From NCBI RefSeq assembly GCF_001641265.1, contig NW_020167521.1, positions 1,240,001 to 1,304,000 of the forward strand: a stretch of 64,000 nt of DNA, given 5' to 3'. Below, in pieces: positions 20,768-32,029 of this stretch. The notes beneath the pieces are model-generated. The model was given only the letters and a program-made list of their open reading frames with translations. It was not told where the DNA came from and did not search any database. Within the stretch, counting starts at the first letter, position 1, and every line of letters begins with the position of its first letter. Made by a program: the position numbers and the translations under genes. The DNA comes from Pseudogymnoascus destructans (Eukaryota > Ascomycota > Leotiomycetes > Thelebolales > Thelebolaceae).

Positions 20768-21597
20768 GCAATGAGTTACTACTGTTGTTGTTGCCATGCC
20801 CTACAGGTTTTACGTTGGTAGGGCCCTATTATATACCGTTTTTAGCCCTACCTGACCATATCATGTGATGCTACGCGAGCTTAGCTGACCAACGTGCAAG
20901 GTTTAGTCATAAAAGTGGAGCATTTTCGGGTCAGCTGAGCTAACCCCTGATGGTCTGCTCACCAGTGTACTCGCCAGCTCATTCATCATTAAAGGCCAAC
21001 CTCTCGATCCTCAAAACCACTTTTCGCCAAGATATCTTCTCAACGCCACCCGAACCCTACTCACCTTACGTACAAACCCGAATTCCCGAATTACATAACC
21101 GGGTAATTCCGGCCGAACTCCAAATTAGGGAAACTTGTCTCTTGGCAAGGAGGGCCAAAGGCTACAGTGAGCAGGTTATCGCTCCCTTGGCACCGCACCA
21201 CTGGCTGGGATCGGCTTTCAGTAGGTAGGAGTTGGGTACAGCAAGGCTTTAGTTCAGTACGCCACTTCCTGGAACTAAAATTGGAGTCGGAACTTTTGGG
21301 GAGAGGTATTAAGGTGAGGCTAACGGCACGTTTATCTTTAGTACCGTAGACCTCAAACAATATATTAGTTTTGGAATTTTGATTCTTTGAGGAATTTGGC
21401 GGATGTATTGCGCTTTGTGGTCTAAAGAACGTGTGATCGGTGAGTGAACTGACGTCCATTTGACACTGCCGAGTCTCCCGCATAGGCCAAAATAACCAAA
21501 AGTAACTACTTGCCAAATAATTTTATTCTAACTTACCAACAGATCAGATATACAATAACACTCTCATTGTCCACCGTTGACCATCCATCAATTTAAT
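20768..21597. other. Intergenic region upstream of the ZIP transporter
   Basis: It begins with repeat-like sequence (inverted GCTTAGCTGACC / GGTCAGCTGAGC near 20879-20942) and ends in the presumed promoter of the zinc transporter. The open frames at 20950-21228 and its complement have no recognised homology. Confidence 0.4.
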
Positions 21598-23000
21598 ATG
21601 GGATCTTCACTAATGAGGAGAATACTGATCGCGCGTCAAGTAGCCACAGATGATGCGAAGCCATCGTGTGCGACGGCTGCCAATGGAGAAGACTATAACC
21701 TCAACCTCCACATTGCCGCTGTGTTCATCATCCTCTTCGTGTCATCAACAGCTTGCGCTTTCCCTCTCATCGTGGTTAAAGCACCCCGCCTCCGCATCCC
21801 ACCCACCTTCCTCTTTATCGTGCGTCATTTTGGAACGGGTGTCCTAATCGCTACTGCGTTCGTGCATTTGTTGCCTACGGCGTTTATTTCTCTCACTGAT
21901 CCCTGCCTGCCCGATTTCTGGAATAAGGATTATCCTGCTATGGCGGGGGCGTTGGCTCTTGCTGCAGTGTTCTTGATTGCTGTAGTAGAGATGGTGTTTA
22001 GTCCGGGGAAGAATGGGTGTGCAATGCCGGTGGGGATGATGGAAGAGAGTGTCGGGAATGAGAATGCGAAAGAGGGTGCTAGTGTCGGGAATCAGGAAAG
22101 AGAAAGGCGTAGGTGTTTTTTGTTTGTTCTTTTCTAGCCCATAGGAGGAAAAGAGTAGAAAGGAAGAGTATAGACACGTAACTGACAGCGAAACAGGATC
22201 AGAACAGGGAATCATACACGGCCGAAATAATAGCACAGGAAGGGAGCTTCAAAGAATTACGAAAAGCAGCGCAGCTTTCGATGCAGGGGAGCGCCATACA
22301 CTCCCTCAAACTAAAGGGGAGTCTAAGCAGTATATGGCTTCATCATCTGGGAATGGGACAGCACTCACGCTAATCGAGATGCAAAAACACAAGAACACTC
22401 TAATGCAGTGTTTGCTGTTGGAGATGGGGATTCTGTTTCATAGTGTGTTTATTGGGATGGCGCTCAGTGTTGCTGTTGGAAATGATTTTATCGTGCTTTT
22501 GATTGCAATTACTTTCCATCGTAAGTTTCCACACCTTTCTGCCCCAATATGGTGTGAAAGCTCCCGGAACTGATGACTTGTAAATAGAAACATTCGAAGG
22601 TCTCGCACTTGGGTCAAGAATTGCGGTCTTAAGCTGGAGAAGACATGCTCTCCAACCTTGGCTCATGGCGCTCGCCTACGGCTGCACGTTCGCTCTCCCT
22701 TCCCTCGCCTCTCCTCCTTTACCCAACTAACACACCCTCAGGACGCCAATAGGCCAAGCCGTAGGTCTAGCAACACGCACCCTCTACGCACCCGGCTCAC
22801 AAGTCGGCCTCCTTATGGTCGGGATTATGAATGCTATTTCATCTGGGTTGTTGACGTTTACGAGTTTGGTGGATTTGATGAGCGAGGATTTCTTGAGTGA
22901 TGAGAGTTGGACGGTTTTGAGGGGGAGGAGGAGGGTTTGGGCTTGTTTGTTGGTTTTTGCGGGCGCATTTGGGATGAGTTTGATTGGCGCTTGGGCTTGA
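21598..23000 (+). CDS. ZIP-family plasma-membrane zinc/iron transporter
   Basis: ATG 21598 opens a frame with membrane segments at IAAVFIILFVSSTACAF, TFLFIVRHFGTGVLIATAFVHLLP and ALALAAVFLIAVVEMVF, like the yeast Zrt family. After a cytosolic loop the C-terminal half continues from about 22165: FHSVFIGMALS carries the metal-site His of helix 4, and FHQTFEGLALGSRI carries the His and Glu of helix 5. The last exons are clear: introns 22521-22587 and 22688-22741 are GT-AG and in frame, and the protein ends LVFAGAFGMSLIGAWA. The junction in the variable loop (around 22104-22165) is not clean. The obvious donor GTAGGT at 22105 gives an in-frame continuation only with a weak AAG acceptor, so an unusual splice, a sequencing slip or a frameshift is possible. 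Import of Zn2+ is inferred from the family. Confidence 0.82.
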
Positions 23001-23553
23001 GGTGATGTAGATGTAAAAATGGGAGGGTGAAAATAATCAATGGAATCGGAATGTAGATCCAACAAACGTGCATACAATAGATTCTATTTTCTTCTCCTTG
23101 GTGGCGTGGCAGGTTTGCCGTGTCCATACTTCTTTTTTGCCAGGAAGCATGATTTTATAACCGACATGAACCTTGAAAGAGCAAGGGTCTATCGGTACAG
23201 TCTTGGAGCCTTTTTAGAAATGCATTCATACAAACACCGGTTCATGGCTAATAAAGTCAAATACAGACTTCAACTCTGTAATATATCTATGCTTAGTCTC
23301 TGTCGCTAGTGATTAGCTAATAAATGTCGTGAGACAAACAAGTCATGCGATTTCATGTCCATTCGCATACGAGAACCAAACGCCAAATCTAAAAACGGAT
23401 CAAACCAAAAGCACCCACCACGCCCCTTCTTACTTCTAACTCTATATTATGCTTGAATATTCAAATTCACGAATTATTCATGAATACGTATGAATAACGT
23501 ATTTCACAAGCGAGTGGCCACAAAAACAACCAAAATATAACTATTCCTACTAC
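23001..23553. other. 3' region of ZIP gene and transposon border
   Basis: No gene is supported. At 23497, directly after TA, the sequence ACGTATTTCACAAGCGAG resembles the terminus at 7886 and the pogo fossil's inverted repeats at 57931 and 60236, so a lone old pogo end is likely here. Confidence 0.4.
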
Positions 23554-24842
23554 CAGTGTTCGGCACGGGTAGGTATATACCTAGCGTATCCGGGTATATA
23601 CCCGGGTATATACCTACTTTTTTTTTTCTAAGAAACTAGCCGGGTATAGGAGTACCTACGTGGTATATACCCGTATATATGCCAAGCCTTGCCAAGTATT
23701 CAGAATCTAACGTCTTGAATATAGTCGTGATATGCTCGTAATGTGCATGCCATAACACACAATGAGCAACTCATCATTATCAGATGTGCCTATTGGCCTT
23801 GACGACATTGGCCTTGATGACATTGGCCTTGACGAGGTTGATGAGCCAACCTTACCTACCCTTATTCCATCGCTCTGTCTCTAGACCCCCCGCGCAATGC
23901 TTCCACCAAGCTCCTCACCGCTATTTGTTAAGAATCTATATAGGCGTACACTGTTAGACACTACACCACCAACTATTCGGGTTATCTGTAGCCAGCCAGA
24001 CTGCAGATATTCACCGCAGCCATTGGTATTCTCAGATAAATCAACTGGCAACTTATAGAAGCACTACACCCAAAAGCACCCGCAAATCTCATTTAGCATA
24101 AGAAAGAATGACCAGCTGCAAGCAGCATCAAGTCCGTCAAGTAGCTCATCATTCTTTGAACTAAAGAAGACAACGACTAAGCAGCCAGTCAACGCATCAA
24201 AGTATAGAGATTTACTGCTCCAATTTGTGGTATCAAACAATCTGTCATTACGCCTTGTTAATAGTGTATCTTTTCGTTAAATTATTCAACTCTTAAGCCC
24301 TATTACTTTGTTAGTATCTGCTAGAATGCTACACTGCGACCTTCAAAGGCGGTTCTTACTATGCCATGCTCAGTTACAAGCAGAACTTCATTCTCATATT
24401 GCAAATGGGGGCCGAATATGCTTAACTACCAACTTGTGGTCTACATGCAACTACACTGAATACTCTGTAGTAACAGCACATTGGATTAATAACGTGGCAG
24501 CAGAAGTCAAATCTGCTAGATGTGGTTCATCTAAAAGAGCCAATTTACAGCAGTGAATATCTTGCAAGCCAATTATATGCCGTTATAGATGACATGGGGA
24601 TTACAGGTGCTATCTTTACATGCACACGAGATAATGCATCAGCAAACACTGTCATGCTTACTAAGTATGAGCACTTACTAGCAATCATTTGACATGTATG
24701 CAACAGCCATAGACATTTACTATTAAGGAAGGCGATGTACATTGTATTGCACACATCATTAATATCGCCATTTAACATGCTTTAAAGACACTTAAAGCAG
24801 ACCCTTTAGCAGAGGTGCAGGCATATAGGTGTGAGCTAGGTG

Positions 24843-25240
24843 TGTAACACTGACTTCTAAACGATAGAAGACACAGAGGTTTCTTGCGTAAGGTTGACTT
24901 GACAGAGGAGGCAGGGGATTAGACACAAAGGCTTTCCAAGTAACACGTTACAGTATTGTAAATAATACTATATTGAGTTGAGCACGAAGCTCCTATCTAA
25001 GGAAATACTATCTACTTATATAGTGGCGTCGTGCCTCATGGGTAATCTGGATAGTTGGCGGATAGCTAGATATTCAGGATAGTTTGTGGATAGCTCAACT
25101 ATCCAATATCCACTAGTTTCTGCAACTATCCATTAGCCCCGTCACATGGCAGCCTACCCCACTTGCCCCCTGTGACTCACACGTCACGTTACTAGGCCCT
25201 GGTCCTGTAACCATGACGTCACGTTACCGTAGCCGTAACA
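24843..25240 (-). mobile_element. L1-type solo LTR, U3 variant b, AGGTG target duplication
   Basis: 398 bp, flanked by AGGTG at 24838-24842 and 25241-25245. On the minus strand the 3' half matches the L1 LTR (TATATAAGTAGATAG through to GTTACA). The U3 half is different: it is built from repeated GGATAG and CTATCC hexamers and has no 86-bp unit. Confidence 0.92.
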
Positions 25241-25288
25241 AGGTGCTACACGAATTCCATAAACTGTTGATTATCATACAGAAGTTAT

Positions 25289-25496
25289 TGTTACGATCAC
25301 AGCTCACAGCTGCTAGCAACTATGGGATGGGAACAGGCAGCTATAGTAGCCACCAAGGTTACAAGGGATCGCTAAGCGAACAGCTGTATATAATGAGGGA
25401 TAGCCTCACCTTCCTTCCTTTCTTCTTCTTCTCTCTTTAGATTCAATCTAGCTTACTTTACCCAGACTGATCATGACCTCCGTGACCATCGTAACA
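25289..25496 (+). mobile_element. L4 solo LTR (208 bp) with GTTAT target duplication
   Basis: The LTR runs from TGTTACGATCACAGC to CATCGTAACA and is flanked by GTTAT at 25284-25288 and 25497-25501, inside the hAT transposase remnant. Same family as 19215-19408. Confidence 0.93.
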
Positions 25497-26335
25497 GTTA
25501 TGAATACACTTGCTAAACTTCAGAGACATATCTATGTGTTTCGCAATCGCTGGTTATGGAAGGATGCCCTACAGAAGCAAACAATGGTAGCAGGCTTGAA
25601 GTATAACAATTATCACTTGATATGCCAGTCTGCTAGAATTCAACATATAAGATGCTTGAATCTGCAACAAAGCTACAAGTGCCAATTACAGCTATCTGTA
25701 TATCGCAGCAGTGGGATGTTAGCATGAGAGATATTCCTATTAATGCTAATGAATAGTTAACAATTAAAGCACTTAAGCTATTTTTCATCATATTCTTAAG
25801 CCCTACATAGAAGTTACAAGCTAGCGCATATCCTACTCTTAACTACGCTACTCCATAGTATTTAAAAATGATTAACAAGCTTAATCATATGCTAAAGGAA
25901 GTAGGCAAGCAGTCTACAATTAGGATAGCATGCAATGTAGCACTTCATAAGCTAAATGAGTATTATACTCTTACAACAAACCAGCAGTATAGCCACTTAA
26001 GTGTAGCTACAATTTGTGATCTAAGAATGAATCTTAAGGTCTTTACAAGCTTGTGGCCAAGTAGTGGTGAGGCAAGTAAAAGGAACCGAGTAAGAGCACA
26101 CTTTCAAGATATCTTTACGTAGTATAAGACCTGTTATTATCATCTTGACACTAAGAGAATTGAGCAGCAGACAGAATGGGCTAATGTAGCAGTGCATAAG
26201 ACTGATTCTGACGATGATTTATATACTATGCAAGGAATCTCATTTTTTAAGAACCTAAGTGGAAGCGGTGGGTACTTAAGCCACAGCTAGGCCAACAGAC
26301 AGACATTCTAAAATACTAGTTATCAAAGCAGTATA

Positions 26336-28214
26336 ACGTGGTTGTACACCGAGTCGTGAATGTCACCGAGTTGTGAATGTCACCGAGTCGTGAACTTTTC
26401 CCTACTTAGCTACCTACGAACTTCAACATGCGTTTCCTCCACAACTACCAATGGAAATCCAAACCCAAGAAGCGCGAATCATTCTAGCTATTGAGGCTCT
26501 TCAAACATGTAAATCGCTTAACGCAGGTCTGCATCAATACTATATAAAGTGCCTTATTCTACGCTTACTGATAGAATGGCCGGCCGAACTTCTCGACGCG
26601 AAACCAAAGCCAATAGTCTTAAATTGACTGAGCTAGAAGAGGAAGTGATTATTCGAAATATATTGGATATGGATGCAAGAGGATTTGCGCCTCGGCCTGC
26701 TAGTGTGGAGGATATGGCAAATTATATCCTTGAATCGCGTGGGGGAAAGCACGTTGGGACGCGGTGGGCATATCGATTTATACAACGCCGCCCCGAGTTA
26801 AAGACGCGTTTTAATCGCGTTTATGACTTTCAAAGAGCCTTGTGCGAAGATCCTGAGCTTATTGGAGCGTGGTTTCAACTTGTGCAGAACATGAGAGCAA
26901 AGTACGGCATCCAAGACTGTGATTTCTACAACTTTGACGAGACGGGCTTCATGATGGGCGTTATTAGCTCAGCTTTAGTTGTTACGCGCGCCGATCGACG
27001 TGGCAGAGGCAAGGCAGTTAAGCCTGGCAATCGGGAATGGGCTACAGCAATTGTTTGTGTGAATGCTGAAGGCGGGAGTATCCCTCCGTTTTTAGTAGTT
27101 CAAGGGAAATGTCACCTTTCAAGTTGGTATACTGAAGGCGGCCTTCCTCACAATTGGGTAATTAAACCAACAAGCAATGGATGGACCAACAACGAGACAG
27201 GTCTAGAATGGCTTCATCACTTCGATAAACATACTTGCAGTCGTGCAAAAGTACCATATCGGATGTTGGTTTTAGACGGGCATGAAAGTCACGAATCAGC
27301 TGCGTTTCAGGAATATTGCAAAGCAAACAACATCATAACTCTCTGTCTACCTCCTCACTCGTCTCACCTAACTCAGCCACTTGATGTTGGGTGCTTTAGT
27401 GTTCTTAAATGCATGTATGGGCGTCAAATTGAGACCTTTATTAAGGCTCATATAAACCATATTACAAAGGTTGAGTTTTTTATAGCTTTCCACGCAGCTT
27501 ATAACCAGTCAATAACAACTCAAAACGCCAAAGCTGGATTTCGCGGAGCTGGTTTAGTGCCCTTTGATCCGCAAGTAATCATTTCAAAGCTAGACGTCAA
27601 GTTGCGGACTCCTACACCTACAGGACCCCCCTCTATAGACGCTGATCCTTGGGTTTCTCAAACGCCTCGCAACCCAATAGATGCTCTCTCACAGACTACT
27701 CTAGTTAAAAATCGCATTGCACGGCACCAAGGAAGCTCGCCAACTGTCCCATTTTTTTGCTACTGTTACTGCATTAGCTAAAGGGACAGAGATTTTGGCA
27801 CATGAAATGACTTTATTGTCAGCTGAAGTCCGCACCCTTCGAGCAGCAAACGAAGCTCTTAGCAAACGCCGGAGGGCTAAAAAGTCTCGTGTCCGTCAAG
27901 GGTGTGCACTTTCTGTAGGGGATGCACATGATGATTTGTCCCAAAGGGCAGTTACAGAGCAAATAAATTGTGAGAAGCGCTCTGGAGGGGTTGGTAGGAA
28001 TGAGGGGCAACCAGGTGTACGACATTGTGGCACTTGCGGGGGGGCTGGCCATAATGCACGAACTTGTCAGGAGGTCATAGAAGTACTTAGCTCATCAGAT
28101 TCTGGATAGTTTTAGTTTTAATACATGTTGTGGTTGTTTAATTATACCTTACAGTGGTGGGTATAAAAAAGTTTCACGACTCGGTGACATTCACGACTCA
28201 GTGTACAACCACGT
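26336..28214 (+). mobile_element. pogo/Fot1-type DNA transposon inserted in the hAT element
   Basis: 1879 bp, flanked by TA at 26334-26335 and 28215-28216. The inverted termini start ACGTGGTTGTACAC and contain a 17-bp motif CGAGTCGTGAATGTCAC repeated two to three times, which is the likely transposase-binding array. Removing the element restores the hAT reading through the YPIVAQIARD block, which confirms the boundaries. Confidence 0.93.
26451..28109 (+). pseudogene. pogo-family transposase, two frameshifts
   Basis: The N-terminal helix-turn-helix begins at ATG 26451 (MEIQTQEARIILAIEALQ), shifts frame near 26525-26530, and continues as VPYSTLTDRMAGR with a CENP-B/Tc5-type DNA-binding domain (WAYRFIQRRPELKTRF). 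The DDE catalytic domain is complete: YNFDETGFMMG, VLDGHESHES and PHSSHLTQPLDVGCF supply the three acidic residues. At about 27752 a run of seven T shifts the frame again. The last 110 residues (FFATVTALAKGTEI onward) lie in another frame and end with a CCHC knuckle (CGTCGGAGHNARTC). Only these two slips separate it from an intact protein of about 550 residues, so it is a recent casualty or contains sequencing errors. Confidence 0.9.
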
Positions 28215-28627
28215 TATGTATCCAATTGTTGCGCAAATTGCAAGAGACCATCTTGCAATTCCAGCTACATCTGCTACATCAGAGTCGGTATTTAGTAATG
28301 GCAGCGACATAATCACTAAGAAGTGGAACTGGCTGTCGCCTTCAACTGTGAGATATTTACTCTGCCTATGGGATTAGGGTGCACTTGTAGAAGGTGACGA
28401 CAGCGAGGGCGATGGAGATGATGAGTGGGAGGAATAGGGGTTGCGACAGTATAGTACATTATCATAACAGATTCTTACAACCCATTATCATAGTTATTAT
28501 TAGCCTCATTTCTACTTTTCTACATGACAATTTTATAGCAGAGCCTCATCTACCTAGGTATATACCCATACCTACCTATGGCATCCTACCTACCTACCTA
28601 CTTTACCTGTGAAGCTCCAGGTATATA

Positions 28628-29947
28628 TGTTACAGCTACGGTAACGTGACGTTAGTTACAGGGCTAGCGGGGCTAGGCTCTAGTAATGTGACCTAAGAAG
28701 TTAGGAGGCTAGCAGGGCTAGACTGTAGTGTGACCAGGCTAGTGGATAGTTGCAGAAACTAGTGGATATTAGATAGTTAAGCCATCTATCAACTACATAG
28801 ATTATCTAGCTATCCATCAACTATCTAGACTATCCATAAGGCATGACGCTACTAAATAAGTAGATAGTATTCCCTTAGATAGGAGCTTCATGCTCAACTC
28901 AATATAGTATTCTTTACAATACTATAACGTGTTACTTAGAAAGCCTTTGTGTTTAATCCCCTGCCTCCTCTATTAAGTCAACCTTATGTAAGAAACCTCT
29001 ATGCATCCTATTAGATAGGAAGTAGCTGTCATACTGACATTCGTTGCACTCAGTTTGCTATCAAACTCAAGAGCAAACTTGGAAATCTCCTCCTCAAACC
29101 TACAAGTCACTATACATATTTTGGCTTATCACACCAACAACAAGAGCAATACTACTCAACGATTGCTACAACCATCTATGATTCATTACACGTCATCGCT
29201 CCTTAGTTACTGGACCGATATTACCACATAGCATATCTCTACAACCCTCTATGATTCATTACATGACATCACTCATACTACCACATGACATATCTCTACC
29301 AACTAGAGGCCTAGGAGCATGAACGATAGCTCTAAAAGCTCCTACGAACCTCTATGATTCATTACACGTCATCGCTCTTTAGTTACCCACAAGATTGGTT
29401 AAGTTATGACATAATTTGTCTATGACATAATTTGTCTATAGGGGTACTCTGACCTTGGACCTCCTTTTACTTCCTATAGGCTACCAACCTAAGCGATGGT
29501 TCTATGGGATTCTCTTACGTCGACTACAGTTACCAAGCCTGGTTAGTCATGGAAAGTCTTGGAAAATGAGAGAACTACACTCCTTTAGCATAAATAGGAT
29601 TGCCCTTTCCTTAAGAAAGGGCAAGCAGACAATACAGTAAATCAACTATCACATACTTCCACGTCTTTTCCAAGCTTCCAAGCATTGATCTTGTTACTCC
29701 TTGTTTCTGAAAAGTCAGTGAGGTGTTAACCTCTGACTTACCCCTGAGTTCCCAGACTCAACATTTGTTGCAACTTGTCTGAACCACTTCACTACATCAC
29801 ACACCTGATTGCTGCGTTGTGGAATAGTCTAAGCTACAACCCTTTGGCTCTGTTTCCTAAGACAGTGTGTTGTCTTAGTAAATTCATCCCTTCCTTGGGT
29901 GGCTAGATTCTCACATCTGGTGCACCCACCATTACAGTAGCGTTACA
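28628..29947 (+). mobile_element. L1-type LTR, U3 variant b, split by an L2 LTR
   Basis: It starts TGTTACAGCTACGG, has the GGATAG/CTATCC-rich U3 and the L1 common 3' half, and ends GTTACA at 29947 once the L2 LTR at 29027-29936 is removed. No target duplication is visible around it (ATATA on the left, GTGCA on the right). Confidence 0.75.
29027..29936 (+). mobile_element. Complete L2 solo LTR (910 bp) with GTAGC target duplication
   Basis: The LTR runs from TGTCATACTGACATTC to ACCATTACA and is flanked by GTAGC at 29022-29026 and 29937-29941. It is the cleanest copy of the family and defines its length. It interrupts the last few bases of the L1-type LTR. Confidence 0.95.
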
Positions 29948-30135
29948 GTGCACTACTTATTCTGCTACTTAAGTATGGGATTTAAGTGATAAATGGAGCA
30001 CCACGGTCACCACAGATGCAATGCCTAGTTGAGCAGGCAAATGGAATTGTAGAAGCAAAGCTACAAGCATGGAAAATGGATCATGGGTCTATAGAGTGGA
30101 AAGATGGGCTACTTGAAGTCACACTTGCAATGAAC

Positions 30136-30696
30136 TGTAACGCTGACTTCTAAATGATAGAAGACACAGAGGTTCTCTTGCATAAAGGTTTACTTATCAG
30201 AGGAGGCAGGGGATCAGACACAAAGGCTTCAAGTAACACGTTACTAGTATATAACAAATACTGTATTGAGTTGAGCACGAAGCTCCTATCTAAGGAAATA
30301 CTATCTACTTATATAGTGGCGTCGTGCCTAGTGGACTCCTGGGAACTCACTCGAGTCCTCAGAGTCCTGGACTCTTAGGATTCTTCTCATCATCCTGCGA
30401 GTCCGTCACGTGCCTAGTGGACTCCTGGGAACTCACTCGAGTCCTCGGAGTCCTGGACTCTTAGGACTCTTCTCATCATCCTGCGAGTCCGTCACGTGCC
30501 TAGTGGACTCCTGGGAACTCACTCGAGTCCTCGGAGTCCTGGACTCTTAGGACTCTTCTCATCATCCTGCGAGTCCATCACGTGATACTTTCAGAACTAC
30601 TATTCCCCGCTGCCCCTCCAGGTACCAGGGCCGGTCTCATGCGACCTCCCTCCTTCCTGTCCTGTAGTTGGCCAGCCTTCTTGTTCCGTCGTAACA
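30136..30696 (-). mobile_element. L1 solo LTR (561 bp, three repeat units) with TGAAC target duplication
   Basis: Flanked by TGAAC at 30131-30135 and 30697-30701, inside the integrase pseudogene. It matches the gypsy LTR except that it carries three 86-bp units instead of two, which accounts for the extra length. Confidence 0.95.
30323..30584 (-). repeat. Three 86-bp tandem units in the L1 U3
   Basis: The unit boundary CGTGCCTAGTGG recurs at 86-bp spacing (30323, 30409, 30495). Each unit holds GGACTC and GAGTCC in both orientations and ends in a CACGTG hexamer. The other L1 LTRs here have two units. Confidence 0.92.
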
Positions 30697-32029
30697 TGAA
30701 CACCCAAATCCACTCTACTATTAGGTGTGCACTAGCTAAGCTGCTATTCTGAGACAGGAGGTCTCATATTAACTAGCTTAATAGCCAGGCCTAGAAGGAT
30801 CTCGCAATTGGAGTTGAGCAGGAAGACCTAACAATGGTGCTGATATTTAAGAGTGAGCTTGGAATTGAGCTCGAGCGCTTAGGGCTTAATTCTGAGCCTA
30901 GCTCTGGCTCTAAGCCTAAGAAATCACTTAAGCAATCACTTGACCACATAGGCCTAGAGCTTAAGCGATCACTCAAGCCTAGGCAACAACAGAGCTCATA
31001 ATTAAGCTAGAGCAGTCAAGGCTCAATTCTGAGCTAAGCTCTAGCTTAGAGCTTAAGCCAGATCTAGAGCTTAATTCTAAGCTCTAGCGTAGGAGCTAGG
31101 CTCTAGTGCTAGCTTAGCCTAAGACTAAGCTTCCTAACCCTATAATTAAGAGAGCTATAGCAGCTACTCAAAGAGCAAAGGCTTCTATGGTGCGCAAGTA
31201 TACAAAGAAGCATGATATCCAACACTTTGATATTAGAGCTATAGTCTCTATTAAGGTTCCTTGAGAGGATAGAACCTCAACTAATAATAAGAGGCTCTTT
31301 GTACGCATTCTAGAAGAGCCTTACCTACACTGATATCATGTTCTTACACTCTCTGGTATAATACAACACCTTATACCTACAAAATCACTTAGAGTTGTAG
31401 AACAAGCTTTCTAGTCTGATATCTTAATTCCTACTTCTATAAAGCAAGTAACGCTAGGGCTTATAGCTAGAGATGCTTCTATAAGTGCATAGGTTGGAGT
31501 ATCATGCCAATGCAAAGGACAATGTACTACAAAGAGGTGCTGTTGTTATAAGGAAGCAAAGGAGTGTAGTATACACTGCCATAATGATGATCATGACTAT
31601 AGCAACATATTAGGCCTAGCTACTCATATAGAATTAGTTTTAATTAAGAGGCCAAAGTGGGCGAAGCAGGCAAGAGCAGACACTATTAGAAATGTAGTAT
31701 AGAGCATTTTAATATTTACTATTATATTATACTAGTAGCTAATCGTTAATCTTATGTATGTGATGAGATTTTGGGTGTTTGGGGATGCGTAAAGCAGCAA
31801 CTAGCGCCAGCTGAAAACAGCAGCTCTAACACCACAACCTCACATAAAGTTATAATTAAGAACTCTAACTACTCCTATAGTTAAGAGTAACAATTAGACT
31901 TTAAAGACTCCCTAAACTATAAGGGAGCTTAACTTTTAAACAAAGCACGTTAAGAACTGCATTATATAGCATTAGAACAGCTCTCCTACCTTAATTAATG
32001 ATACATTAAGCCGGCTTGCTAAAGGGGCT

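Larger units (their letters stand above)
23762..28437 (+). pseudogene. hAT transposase pseudogene, split by three insertions
   Basis: ATG 23762 begins an acidic N terminus with three GLDDI-type repeats. A BED-type zinc finger follows (CSQPDC with two downstream His, one stop inside), then KYRDLLLQFVVSNNLSLRLV, a block with DLWST-like TTNLWSTCNYTEYSVV (24424-24495), AHFQDIF near 26110, and after the pogo insertion the diagnostic C-terminal dimerisation region (YPIVAQIARDHLAIPATSAT, SESVFS) at about 28215-28360, ending at 28437. Stops and frameshifts are frequent. Interruptions are an L1-type LTR at 24843, an L4 LTR at 25289 and the pogo element at 26336. It is not functional. Confidence 0.85.
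23554..28627 (+). mobile_element. Fragmented hAT transposon
   Basis: The left end CAGTGTTCGGCACGGGTAG at 23554 has the CAGTG start usual for hAT elements and is followed by an array of GGTATATACC palindromes (23568-23680). Related TAGGTATATACC sequence near 28555-28625 marks the right end, which is cut by an LTR at 28628. Inside are a broken transposase (23762-28437), two LTRs and one pogo element. Confidence 0.75.
29948..31740 (+). pseudogene. Decayed retroviral-type integrase (KRBA2/Ginger-like) with Cys-rich tail
   Basis: Bases about 29990-30135 encode the end of an rve integrase core (APRSPQMQCLVEQANGIVEAK, EWKDGLLEVTLAMN) with the catalytic Glu in the VEQANG block. The frame resumes after the nested LTR as NTQIHSTI. 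After low-complexity GAGCTC-rich sequence, 31125-31420 reads AATQRAKASMVRKY, DIRAIVSIKVP, TLSGIIQHLIPT, which is the C-terminal integrase region of a KRBA2-like family. It is followed at 31500-31600 by a Cys-rich tail (SCQCKGQCTTKRCCCYK, HCHNDDHD) resembling a CXC/CRC zinc-binding motif. Several stops make it a pseudogene. Confidence 0.7.

Noticed and set aside
28628..29947. A target duplication around the split L1-type LTR
   Set aside because: Left ATATA and right GTGCA do not match, even allowing for shifted ends.
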